From positions 1 to 63,560 of the forward strand of contig DATKMQ010000080.1 of assembly GCA_035541755.1 (NCBI GenBank): a stretch of DNA of 63,560 nucleotides. The letters run 5' to 3'. Positions 26,766-37,700 of this stretch are shown piece after piece. The stretch comes from Syntrophorhabdaceae bacterium (GTDB taxonomy: Bacteria > Desulfobacterota > Syntrophorhabdia > Syntrophorhabdales > Syntrophorhabdaceae). The notes below the pieces were generated by a model. It worked only from the letters and a program-made list of their open reading frames with translations, was not told the DNA's origin and ran no database searches. Position 1 is the first letter of the stretch. Each line of letters starts with the position of its first letter. The translations under genes were made by a program, and so were the position numbers.

Positions 26766-28322
26766 TCATTCCCATTCGATAGTGCTTGGCGGCTTGGATG
26801 AGATGTCGTATACGACCCGGTTCACTCCCGGTACTTCATTGATGATCCTTCTCGCCGTAATATCGAGGGTATCATAAGGAATGCGCGCCCAATCTGCAGT
26901 CATGGCGTCCTCACTCTCCACGATGCGCAGCGCGATCACATTAGCGTAAGTGCGTTCGTCGCCCATGACGCCAACGGTCTTGACCGGTATGAGGATGGCA
27001 AAAGACTGCCAGATATGTTTGAACCGGGGGTTGCGTTCGACCTCGTCGCGAATGATACTATCTGCTTCCTGGAGAATGGCAACCCGCTCTCTGGTTACAT
27101 CGCCGATGATGCGTATGGCAAGGCCGGGGCCGGGAAAGGGCTGGCGATGGATGATGTGGTCGGGAAGACCGAGCTCCTTGCCGACGATACGCACCTCATC
27201 CTTGAAGAGCTCACGAAGCGGCTCGATGAGCGAGAGTTTCATGGCTTTGGGGAGGCCGCCCACGTTATGGTGGCTCTTGATCGTGGCTGAAGGCCCTTTA
27301 TGCGAGACGCTCTCGATCACGTCCGGATAGAGGGTGCCCTGGGCAAGAAAGCGCACCTTCCCTATGGCTCGGGCCTCTTTTTCAAATACCCTGATAAAGA
27401 GCCGACCGATGATCTTGCGCTTCTTTTCCGGGTCCTTTACGCCGCGTAGAGCCTTGAGAAAGATCTCCTCGGCGTTTACGTATTTGAGGTTCATGTGCAG
27501 TCTGTCTTTGAAAAGCTTAAGCACTTCCTGTCCCTCGTCTTTGCGGAGCACGCCGTTGTTTACGAACACACAGCGGAGCTTATTGCCGATGGCCTTATGG
27601 ATGAGGGCTGCAACAACAGAGGAATCCACGCCGCCGGAGAGGGCGCAGACAACGATCTCGTCTCCCGCCTCAGCCTTAATCTTTTCCACCGCTATTTCAA
27701 TAAAGGATTTGGGGGAGAAGAGTCCCCTGACCCCGCATATTTTATAGAGAAAGTTTTTGAGTATCGTCTTTCCTTTGGGTGTGTGGTGCACCTCGGGATG
27801 GAACTGCACCCCGTAAATCGTACCGGTCTCATTCCTGACGGCTGCGTGAGGCGAATTGTCGGAATGGGCGAGGGTCACAAAACCTTTAGGCATCTTGAGG
27901 ACTTTATCCTGATGGCTCATCCACACGATATCGCCGTCCTTGACACCCTCCAGGAACTTGTCCTTCTTATCGATATAGACGTGGGCTTTGCCGTATTCTC
28001 TTTTGGGTGATTTTTCGACCTTGCCTTTAAAGCATCGGGCCGTAAGCTGGAGGCCGTAGCAAATGCCGAGGATGGGCACGTTAAGACCAAACACCCTCTG
28101 GTCGCAGATAGGGGCGTCTTCCTCGTTCACACTTTTTGGACCGCCGGACAGGATAATGCCCTTGGGGGACAGGGCGGTAATCTTTTCCATGTCGATATTG
28201 TACGGATATATCTCGCAGTAGACGCCGAGCTCTCTGGTTTTGCGTGCGATGAGCTGTGTATACTGGGAGCCGAAGTCGAGAATCAGGATAAGTTCTTTGT
28301 GATAGTCTCTGGTCACGGTCAT
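26766..28322 (-). CDS. guaA: GMP synthase (glutamine-hydrolysing)
   Basis: The 518-residue enzyme converts XMP to GMP. The class I glutamine amidotransferase domain has the nucleophile in GICYGLQLTA and the His/Glu pair in GVQFHPEVHHT; the ATP-pyrophosphatase P-loop is CALSGGVDSSVVAAL; the C-terminal dimerisation domain ends in KPPSTIEWE. It starts 5 bases after guaB. Confidence 0.98.
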   Translation of the reverse strand: MTVTRDYHKELILILDFGSQYTQLIARKTRELGVYCEIYPYNIDMEKITALSPKGIILSGGPKSVNEEDAPICDQRVFGLNVPILGICYGLQLTARCFKGKVEKSPKREYGKAHVYIDKKDKFLEGVKDGDIVWMSHQDKVLKMPKGFVTLAHSDNSPHAAVRNETGTIYGVQFHPEVHHTPKGKTILKNFLYKICGVRGLFSPKSFIEIAVEKIKAEAGDEIVVCALSGGVDSSVVAALIHKAIGNKLRCVFVNNGVLRKDEGQEVLKLFKDRLHMNLKYVNAEEIFLKALRGVKDPEKKRKIIGRLFIRVFEKEARAIGKVRFLAQGTLYPDVIESVSHKGPSATIKSHHNVGGLPKAMKLSLIEPLRELFKDEVRIVGKELGLPDHIIHRQPFPGPGLAIRIIGDVTRERVAILQEADSIIRDEVERNPRFKHIWQSFAILIPVKTVGVMGDERTYANVIALRIVESEDAMTADWARIPYDTLDITARRIINEVPGVNRVVYDISSKPPSTIEWE

Positions 28323-28327
28323 GGCCC

Positions 28328-30108
<1,781 letters not shown>

Positions 30109-30861
30109 TCAGGTCAGAGGGGGAAAGCGTTTGGAACGGACCATTTTCATCCTGGTCAGACGGAAGATAAAGGCGGTCCACAGGCAGCCGAAGCCATATT
30201 TTACACTCCTGGTGAAATTGATGGAGGAAGAATCGCCGGAATACTTGGTCGGGCAGCTTACCTCCGCTATGGTATAGCCGTACCAGATGATCTGAGCGAG
30301 CATCTGATTGTCGAAGATAAAGTCATAGGAATTGATTTCGAAGGGTATTCTTTCCAACAGCTCGCGTGAAAAGGCCCGGTAACCCGTGTGGTATTCCGAA
30401 ACCTTGGCCCCGAACATAATATTCTCTGCAAGCGTCAAAAATCTGTTCGAGATATATCTCCACAGGGGCATGCCCCCCTTGAGCGCGTATCCCCCAAGGA
30501 TTCTCGACGCGAGTACACAGTGATACAGTCCGTTTCCGATGAGAGAAGCCATGGCAGGGATGAGCTGCGGCGTGTACTGATAGTCAGGATGCACCATAAT
30601 GATGATGTCACCGGATTCTTCAAGTGCGAGTCGATAGCATGATTTCTGATTGGCCCCGTACCCGAGATTCTTGCGGTGCAAATAGACCCGGGTATTCGGC
30701 AAGCCGGCTGCCACGGAGGTCGTATCGTCTCCGCTGCCGTCATCCACTATGATAACGAGATCGACAATGCCCTGTTCCATTACCTCCTCGTAGGTCTTGC
30801 GCAAGGTACTTGCCGCGTTATAGGCGGGCATCACCACGACTATCTTCTTATCTTTATACAT
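30109..30861 (-). CDS. Family 2 glycosyltransferase, polyprenyl-phosphate mannose synthase (DPM1)-like
   Basis: A 250-residue GT-A fold enzyme with the opening VVVMPAYNAASTLRKTYEEV, the donor-site IIVDDGSGDDT and the metal-site region MVHPDYQYTP (in place of DxD). The segment LASRILGGYALKGGMPLWRYISNR matches dolichol-phosphate mannose synthase-like enzymes, which load a sugar onto a polyprenyl phosphate. There is no strong C-terminal membrane anchor. It lies 136 bases downstream of the TPR membrane protein, so the pair may make and then use a lipid-linked sugar. The sugar identity is not shown by the sequence. Confidence 0.8.
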   Translation of the reverse strand: MYKDKKIVVVMPAYNAASTLRKTYEEVMEQGIVDLVIIVDDGSGDDTTSVAAGLPNTRVYLHRKNLGYGANQKSCYRLALEESGDIIIMVHPDYQYTPQLIPAMASLIGNGLYHCVLASRILGGYALKGGMPLWRYISNRFLTLAENIMFGAKVSEYHTGYRAFSRELLERIPFEINSYDFIFDNQMLAQIIWYGYTIAEVSCPTKYSGDSSSINFTRSVKYGFGCLWTAFIFRLTRMKMVRSKRFPPLT

Positions 30862-30997
30862 ATTTGATTCTTTTACCTAATTATCGAATTATCCGTCAAC
30901 ACTTTTTTGTGATCCAAACGGACGTTCGCCGCAATTTCCATAGTGGCTGCAAATGCTGCCTAGCACCAAGACAAGGCGGCTTACTGCCCTTTGTAAC

Positions 30998-32821
30998 CTA
31001 ATTTGTTTGCAGGGTTCTGGATTTTTCAATGAGGTCCCTGAATTCGGGGTCAACTTTGTATCCGAGTGAAACCGCCGCGTCAAAATGTTTTACGGACAAA
31101 GCGTAGTTGTTCATGTAGTAATAGATTACAGCGAGATTGTTATGAACTGCCGGCAGATTCGGATCGATCAGTATGGCCCTCGAGTAAAAGAAAAGCGCCC
31201 TGTCGTACTGCTTGGCTTTCAGATAGGCGTCGCCGAGGCGTTCATAGAGCCACGTGTCATCGGGACGAAATCTTGTGGCCGCGTTGCAAACCGGATAGGC
31301 TTCGTCGTATTTCTGAAGCAACAGATATGCGTCGCACAATTTACCGTAGCCGGCGTCATAGAGGTATGAACCGAGAGCGGTCGACTTCCGATACATTTCA
31401 AGGGCCAGAGGTTTGTCGCTTGCCCAGTATATATCACCGAGTATCGCGTAGGTATTGGGTTGACGTGGATTGATCTTGAGCGCTCTTGTGCAATACTCGA
31501 CCGCCTTTTCATTTTCTTTCTTTGCAAAATAGGTATTACATATATTGTTGTAAGCGGAGGCAAACTGAGGATTAATATCGGCGGCCTTAAGAAAATCCCC
31601 AAGAGCCCTGTCGAAATCTCCCAGTTGAAAATACATGTTGCCCCTGTTATTGTAAGCAATATCGGTGTTGGGATAGAGCTTTATTACGTTGGTCCACAGC
31701 GTAATGCTGTTATTCCACACCCTGCAGAGGCCGGCCGTCAGGAACAGCAGTTGTGCTGTGATGGCGGCAAAAAGGATTGCCATGATCACCTTGGGTAAAA
31801 GGCGGTCCTTAAGTTTCTGCGACCACAGCCACACAACGAACTCCGATATAACATAGAAAATTCCGATCAGAGGCACATAGGTGTAGCGGTCTGACGCCAA
31901 AGCAAAACCTATGGGCAATAGTTGAATGACTGGCAATAGCGTAACTAAATAGAATAGTCCTCCCCAGACAGCCTTCCGCGAAAATTTTCTTGAATAGAAC
32001 ACTGCGGCCGCAATAAAAAGAACGAGCGCCGGAGAGATCAGGTATTCGATATGCGAAAGAAGATTGTCGCCCGAAGGATACTGATAGAGAGCCGCGAGTT
32101 TGACCGGCCAAATCATTTTCCATAAGTAGAAAACCAGACCATGACATGCAACAAGGATGCTTGTAGGGAAAGAAAACGCCGGGTTCGAGTGTTCCGACAG
32201 GTTCTGAGTGATGATGGTGGCTATACCCGAACCCAAAGACAAGAGCAGGAAGGGTACCTTCTCAATGATCGAGCGATAAGCGAATGGCCTTTTACGAAAA
32301 TAGTCCATGAGAAAAAGCACGAGTGGAAGAGTCACGGCCATGGGCTTTGAAAATAGCGACAACACAAAAAAGAACAGAGCGAACGCATAGTGCTTATATG
32401 CATGTTGTTTGTCCAGGTAGGACAGGTAGGTAATGAGAGAAAGCAGGTAAAAGAATGTGTACAGAACGTCTTTTCTCTCCGAAATCCAAGCCACGGATTC
32501 AACATGCAGAGGGTGTATGCCGAAGAAAAGCCCGACGAGAAAGGCAACCGGCAGGCTGCGTCCCAGCCGTAGTATCAGATAAAAAACAAGCACACAGTTG
32601 AGAAGATGAATCACGATGTTGACCACGTGATAGGGTAAGGGATGCAGATGAAAGAAGAGATATTCCCATGAGTACGAAATGATGGTGAGGGGATGATAGT
32701 TTCCCATCATCGGGGTGGTCATGATTGACTTCAGGTGGCTCAATGACATCTGTTTGATGTGATAGTTCTTCAAGATGTAGCCTTCATCGTCCCAGACAAA
32801 TCCATTTTTTAAACAGGGCAA
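30998..32821 (-). CDS. Multi-pass membrane protein with TPR repeats, TMTC/DUF1736-like putative O-glycosyltransferase
   Basis: The N-terminal 340 residues have about nine to ten membrane segments and the GT-C-like first-loop acidic motif NGFVWDDEGY; the later IGFALASDRYTYVPLIG is the DUF1736 signature. Residues about 375-600 are five to six TPR repeats (for example YNNRGNMYFQLGDFDRALGDF). This is the layout of animal TMTC O-mannosyltransferases and of many uncharacterised bacterial proteins. The first available start in this frame is TTG at 32821, but a strongly hydrophobic stretch that looks like the first membrane helix is encoded upstream (32822-32890) with no ATG, GTG or TTG before the in-frame stop at 32927-32929. 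The true start may be a rare codon such as ATC at 32896, which has AGGGGA ahead of it. Confidence 0.75.
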   Translation of the reverse strand: MPCLKNGFVWDDEGYILKNYHIKQMSLSHLKSIMTTPMMGNYHPLTIISYSWEYLFFHLHPLPYHVVNIVIHLLNCVLVFYLILRLGRSLPVAFLVGLFFGIHPLHVESVAWISERKDVLYTFFYLLSLITYLSYLDKQHAYKHYAFALFFFVLSLFSKPMAVTLPLVLFLMDYFRKRPFAYRSIIEKVPFLLLSLGSGIATIITQNLSEHSNPAFSFPTSILVACHGLVFYLWKMIWPVKLAALYQYPSGDNLLSHIEYLISPALVLFIAAAVFYSRKFSRKAVWGGLFYLVTLLPVIQLLPIGFALASDRYTYVPLIGIFYVISEFVVWLWSQKLKDRLLPKVIMAILFAAITAQLLFLTAGLCRVWNNSITLWTNVIKLYPNTDIAYNNRGNMYFQLGDFDRALGDFLKAADINPQFASAYNNICNTYFAKKENEKAVEYCTRALKINPRQPNTYAILGDIYWASDKPLALEMYRKSTALGSYLYDAGYGKLCDAYLLLQKYDEAYPVCNAATRFRPDDTWLYERLGDAYLKAKQYDRALFFYSRAILIDPNLPAVHNNLAVIYYYMNNYALSVKHFDAAVSLGYKVDPEFRDLIEKSRTLQTN

Positions 32822-32929
32822 AAAGGCGCACGCGGTTATGACAATAATGATGCCGAGAGCAAGCGATATTTGAAGGTATGGTTTGTCCGTTCTGATGTTA
32901 TCTTCCCCTGAAAATTCCGGTAAGCCTTA

Positions 32930-33269
32930 TAGAAGGTTGAGCAGATCTGTCGTTCATCAGGTCTTTCACATTTATATACCAAAAGATACAAAAATGAAAA
33001 TACTATTTGGGCGGTTTTGCGCGCAGATCGTTGTATGGAGCAATCAGGGGGATAATCAGCGCCTCCATGTTGCATGCCTGAGATCGTCGTTTCACATCCG
33101 TATGCTGTTTCGCAGGTACGAAAAGGACCCCTGAATTTGGGAAGATGCGGGTAAAGATTCTATTACTTCTTAGCAAAAGTGTGATAAATGTCATTTACAT
33201 CCTAATGTCATATAACTAAAATACCGATAATGGTAATCATACATACATATTTCTAAACGGAGGTGTTTT
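32930..33269. other. Divergent region between TPR protein and pilA
   Basis: Holds the promoters of both divergent units. The 33170-33240 part is AT-rich. A partial match to the sigma-28 -10 box, ACCGATAA at 33223-33230, is present with only a poor -35 at 12 bases (TAATGTCA). No sigma-54 GG/GC element was seen. No coding frame is convincing. Confidence 0.4.
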
Positions 33270-33731
33270 ATGTTAAAGGTTCAAAGGAATAGTAAAGGTT
33301 TTACGTTGATTGAGTTGCTCATCGTTATCGCTATTATCGGTATCTTAGCCGCCATAGCGCTGCCGGCCTACATGGACTATACAAAGAGGGCCAGACTCAC
33401 GGAAGTGACGAATACGATCGGTGCGGTGAAAACCGGCATCGTTGCCGTGTCCTCTGAGGCCGCAGGTGGTCCCTCGTCAATAGCCTATGCGAACGCAGCA
33501 GCCGTAACCGCGGGCGCGGGTGTGGCTATCCCTGCAAGATATATTAACGCGATGACAGCTACAGGAGCGGCGGCAAGTCCGTTTATGACGATCACCACGA
33601 CCCTGACCGGAATCGGAGACGCAACAATTGACGGTACAACACTGGTACTCGTATCCACTGATGCTAATCTGGCAGCGTGGTCATGGGACGCAACAAGCAC
33701 CCTTCCGGCAAAGTTTATGCCCAAGAACTAA
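33270..33731 (+). CDS. pilA: Type IV major pilin
   Basis: A 153-residue prepilin with a ten-residue leader ending in Gly, then F(+1)TLIE(+5), the invariant type IVa N-terminal helix. The mature protein of about 143 residues has no Cys, so it lacks the usual C-terminal disulfide loop. The middle is Ala/Thr-rich (many Thr between residues 90 and 130), which could offer O-glycosylation sites. Strong ribosome site GGAGGTG. A terminator follows directly, so pilA is likely to be made in excess over the genes behind it. It is much longer than the short pilins of Geobacter. Confidence 0.93.
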   Translation: MLKVQRNSKGFTLIELLIVIAIIGILAAIALPAYMDYTKRARLTEVTNTIGAVKTGIVAVSSEAAGGPSSIAYANAAAVTAGAGVAIPARYINAMTATGAAASPFMTITTTLTGIGDATIDGTTLVLVSTDANLAAWSWDATSTLPAKFMPKN

Positions 33732-33752
33732 CGGTTTGCACGCGACAGGAAC

Positions 33753-33781
33753 AAAAAAGGGGGCGATACGCCCCCTCTTTT
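33753..33781 (+). terminator. Rho-independent terminator after pilA
   Basis: Perfect 8-base stem AGGGGGCG/CGCCCCCT (33758-33765 and 33769-33776) with a 3-base loop, A-tract before and TCTTTT after it. Confidence 0.92.
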
Positions 33782-33894
33782 GTGGAGTGCGAGCACAGAA
33801 ATTGTGGGTTGTCATGCGATGGAGATTGGGATAGGATGTTGAGGTGGTCATGGATGGGCGAGATGGAAAGAAAAGAAAGCGACGACGGTGAACT

Positions 33895-34671
33895 GTGGGA
33901 TTCTTTGTAAAGACATTTGTATTTGTATTCGGCGCGGTCATCGGGAGTTTCCTTAATGTCTGTATTTACCGGCTGCCGCGCAGCAAGTCTCTCGTGAGGC
34001 CGGGCTCTGCCTGCCCTGCCTGCGACAGGCCTATCAGATTCTACGACAATATCCCTCTTATCAGTTACATGCTTCTTCGCGGCAGGTGCAGAGATTGCGG
34101 AGCGCCTATTTCCATACGATACGTCGTGGTTGAGCTGATTACGGCCGTGCTTTTCTTCATGTGTTTTAGAAGGTCAGGGCTTACCTTTGAATTTTTCGTA
34201 GAAATATTCTTTGTGGCCCTCTTAATCGTGGTTACCTTCATCGATTATGAATTCCAAATTATCCCGGATATCCTGAGTCTGGGCGGATTGGTCGCCGGCA
34301 TGATTTTTTCTTTCATGAGACCCGGCTTCCGTTTTCTCGACGGACTCTACGGCATACTGCTCGGTGGCGGACTTCTCTTCGTTATCGCATATGGATATCA
34401 GTTGATCACCAAACGCGAGGGTATGGGAGGCGGCGACATTAAGCTCCTTGCCATGATCGGCGCGTTCAGTGGTTTTAAAGGTGTGATCTGTTCGCTTGTT
34501 GGCGGTTCGGTTATCGGAACCATTGTCGGTATTCCCCTTATGCTTATCAAGGGCCAGGGCACGAAATATGCTGTTCCATTCGGGCCTTTTCTTTCCCTGA
34601 GCGCGGTTATCTATCTGTTCTGGGGGAGTCGTCTTGAATACATGGTCACGGAGATCCTTTTAAAAAGATGA
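33895..34671 (+). CDS. pilD: Prepilin peptidase / N-methyltransferase
   Basis: The 258-residue membrane enzyme cleaves prepilin leaders and methylates the new N-terminus. Two CxxC pairs (CPACDRPI and CRDCGAPI), the first catalytic Asp in FIDYEFQIIPD and the GGGDIKLLAMIG motif with the second Asp are all present, so both activities should be intact. The start is GTG; no ATG exists near the conserved N-terminus (GAVIGSFLNVCIYRLP). Confidence 0.95.
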   Translation: MGFFVKTFVFVFGAVIGSFLNVCIYRLPRSKSLVRPGSACPACDRPIRFYDNIPLISYMLLRGRCRDCGAPISIRYVVVELITAVLFFMCFRRSGLTFEFFVEIFFVALLIVVTFIDYEFQIIPDILSLGGLVAGMIFSFMRPGFRFLDGLYGILLGGGLLFVIAYGYQLITKREGMGGGDIKLLAMIGAFSGFKGVICSLVGGSVIGTIVGIPLMLIKGQGTKYAVPFGPFLSLSAVIYLFWGSRLEYMVTEILLKR

Positions 34672-34709
34672 GGAAGATGTTAAAAGATAAATATGATAGG
34701 GGTCTATAT

Positions 34710-37700
34710 ATGAGAAAATTGGTGGTCTTTGTCCTGGTAGCAATGATAACCATGTACGCAGGCGCGGCCCATGCGGCGGCAGTGGCTAATAGCAACTACT
34801 GCCTCAACCCCATCTTTTCCAGTACAGCCGTGAAGCCCAATATCATGGTCATAGCGGATTTCTCAGGCAGCATGCAGTTTCCTGCCTATGTGCCCTGCAC
34901 CTGGGGCGGATACATGACCAACGCTGCCCAGTGCGGGACATCGACGAGTGCGACGGCCGGCGTGCCCTCGTATAACAGCGCACACACGTACTACGCTTAT
35001 TTCGACAGCACGAAGAATTACACCTATAATGCTTCGGGCTATTGGCAGGTCAACACCACGTGCACCCCGAGTACGTCGGGTGGGTGCTGGCCCGGTAACC
35101 TGCTCAACTTCGTCACGGCTACAAGGGTTGACGTTATGCGGAAGATGCTGACCGGCGGCAGGACCAAAACCATAAGCAGCCAGTTGACCTTCGATAATGA
35201 GGGCGCCGAGTATACCTATACCGAGCATACCCTGCACTGCAAATTCACTCTGGCCGATACCGACAATAGCGATCCAACCACCAGGCAGATTGCTATCAGC
35301 AGTGAATCCGGCTTTACCTGCGCCTATGGGACACAGAGTGCGGCCAATATAAACATCGCCATCCCGGCCACGCCCACGGGGATCCTCGATCAATTCGGCG
35401 GCCCCTCCCCCAATGACCTTGTAACCTTTGAGGCTATGATATTCAATAGCAGTTCGGGGAATGCTGGTCTCATTAAGCAAGGAAAACAGCTCAACACCAC
35501 TACCGACCTGACCGCCCTGAAGACGGCCTTTAATTCTCAGATGGCCTATAATGGGACACCTACAGGTGAGGCCCTCTGGGAGGCCTATGATTTTTTCAGC
35601 CAATCCGATGGTCACAGCGGTCCGAGCGGCAATAACGGATTTATGGACAAAGGCAACACCTCGAACGACCGCGATCCCTGGTATGACGGCACGGGTTCCA
35701 GCAAGAGGGCGGTGCCCTGCAGGAAGAGCTATGTCCTGCTTGTCTCGGATGGGGCATGGAACGGTAGCGTGGATCCGGTGATACCGGCGAGGGCCATGCA
35801 TGTGAATGACTTGAGGAGCGACCTGGCAGGCGTCCAGAATGTGACCGTCTATACGGTTTACGCCTTCGGTGATCTTGATCCCGGTACCAAGATCCAGGGC
35901 AAGAACGCCATGATCATGACGGCGCTCTTCGGCGGGCATGACTTCCAGAATACCGGCGACTGGCCCTACCCATTCGTGAGCTTCAACGCGAGTTCGAGCA
36001 ACTGTTCTACCGTGCTCACGCCCGCAGAGGATGTAACCCAGAAGACCAACATTAAGGATGTTAACAGCAATACCTTCTGCAACAGCAGGTATACGCCGAG
36101 CGGGACCGCTTACTCTTATCTGAGCCAATGCACTCCGCCGTGTCCCAACCCGCCATGTACGAACTGGAACATAAACTGCGCGGGATGGGACAAACACGAT
36201 TCGGGACCAGACGGTCTGCCTTACAATTACTTCGAGGCTGACGATCCGGCAGACCTGGCTGCGCGTCTTACCGATGCGTTGAACGAGATGCTCCGGCGCG
36301 CATCATCGGGGACAGCGGCATCGGTGCTCTCATCAGCGCAGGGAAGCGGCGCCAACCTTCTGCAGGCGGTCTATTACCCCAAGAGGGTCTTCGGAAATGT
36401 TGAAGTAGCCTGGACCGGGGAGGTGCAGAACCTTTGGTATTATATCGATCCTTATCTGACGACCAGTTCCATTAGAGAAGACTCGAACCAGAACAAAATA
36501 CTGGACCTCAATCAGGACCGCATTCTCCAATATTACTTCGACACGACCGAGAACAAGACGCGGGTAAAGCTTTTCACCGACTCAAACGGCGACGGTGTGG
36601 CGGACAATAGCACGCCCGATACCGTGGTCGATCTTGCCGACCTCAAGAACCTCTGGGAGGCGGGCCAGATTCTCCAGAAAACGTCCCCGTCTTCGAGACG
36701 GATTTACACGAGCCTCGATGGTTCCACCCTGATAAACTTCCAGACCGCTTCACCCACCACCATGCAGAGTTATTTGCAGGCAGCCAGTACAACGGAGGCA
36801 TCAAATATCATCCAGTATGTGAGCGGCACCGATGTGAGCGGATACCGTAACAGGACCGTGTCGGTAACGGATAATTCTGGTACCACAACAACGGGTGTCT
36901 GGAAACTGGGGGATGTCGTTACCTCAACGCCCCGGTTACAGTCAAGTGTGCCTACACAAACGTATAACCTCGGATCACCGGACGGCTATTCCGACCTGAC
37001 GTATCAGGCATATATTACAAGCAGCACCTATACGGGGCGGGGCATGGTCTACCTGGGGTCAAACGATGGTATGCTGCACGCCTTTGAACTTGGGAAGCTT
37101 TCTGAGCACTGGAGCGGTCAGGGCACGTACCAGAAAGCGAAATTGGACCCCGTGAGTCTGGGTCTTGGCCAAGAGAGCTGGGCCTTTATCCCCAAGAATG
37201 CGCTTCCTTATCTTACTTATCTGACAAGCACAAGCTACTGCCACACTTTTTCCGTAGATAACCCGGTCATTGTCGCAGACGCCAGCATTTCAGGCGGATA
37301 CAGTGCTATTAAAACAGGGGCCACGAACTGGCGGACCGTACTTGTGGGTTCCATGGGAATCGGCGGCGCATGCAGGAACAAGGCCACGCCCACCGCATGT
37401 CCAGCCGGTACGAGCAATTGCGTGGAGACGCCCGTCACCAATGTCGGACTCTCCTCATTTTTTGCATTCGACGTCACGAACCCGTCGAGCCCCACCCTGC
37501 TATGGGAATTCTCCGACAACACGCTCGGCTACACGACTTCTACGCCGGTCATTGTGAGGGTCGGTGATGCTACGAAGAACGGAAAATGGTTTGTCATAAT
37601 AGCTTCGGGGCCCACAGGACCGATTGAAACCACGCAGAACCAGTTCCTGGGAAGATCGGACCAGAACCTCAAGCTCTTCATCCTTGATCTGGCCACAGGC

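Noticed and set aside
33130-33269. Sigma-54 promoter for pilA
   Set aside because: No GG-N10-GC element of the TGGCAC/TTGC type is present upstream of pilA.
34863-36197. 444-codon open frame antisense to pilY1
   Set aside because: It is a shadow of the pilY1 codon pattern; pilY1 has signal peptide, MIDAS and propeller features and the antisense product has none.
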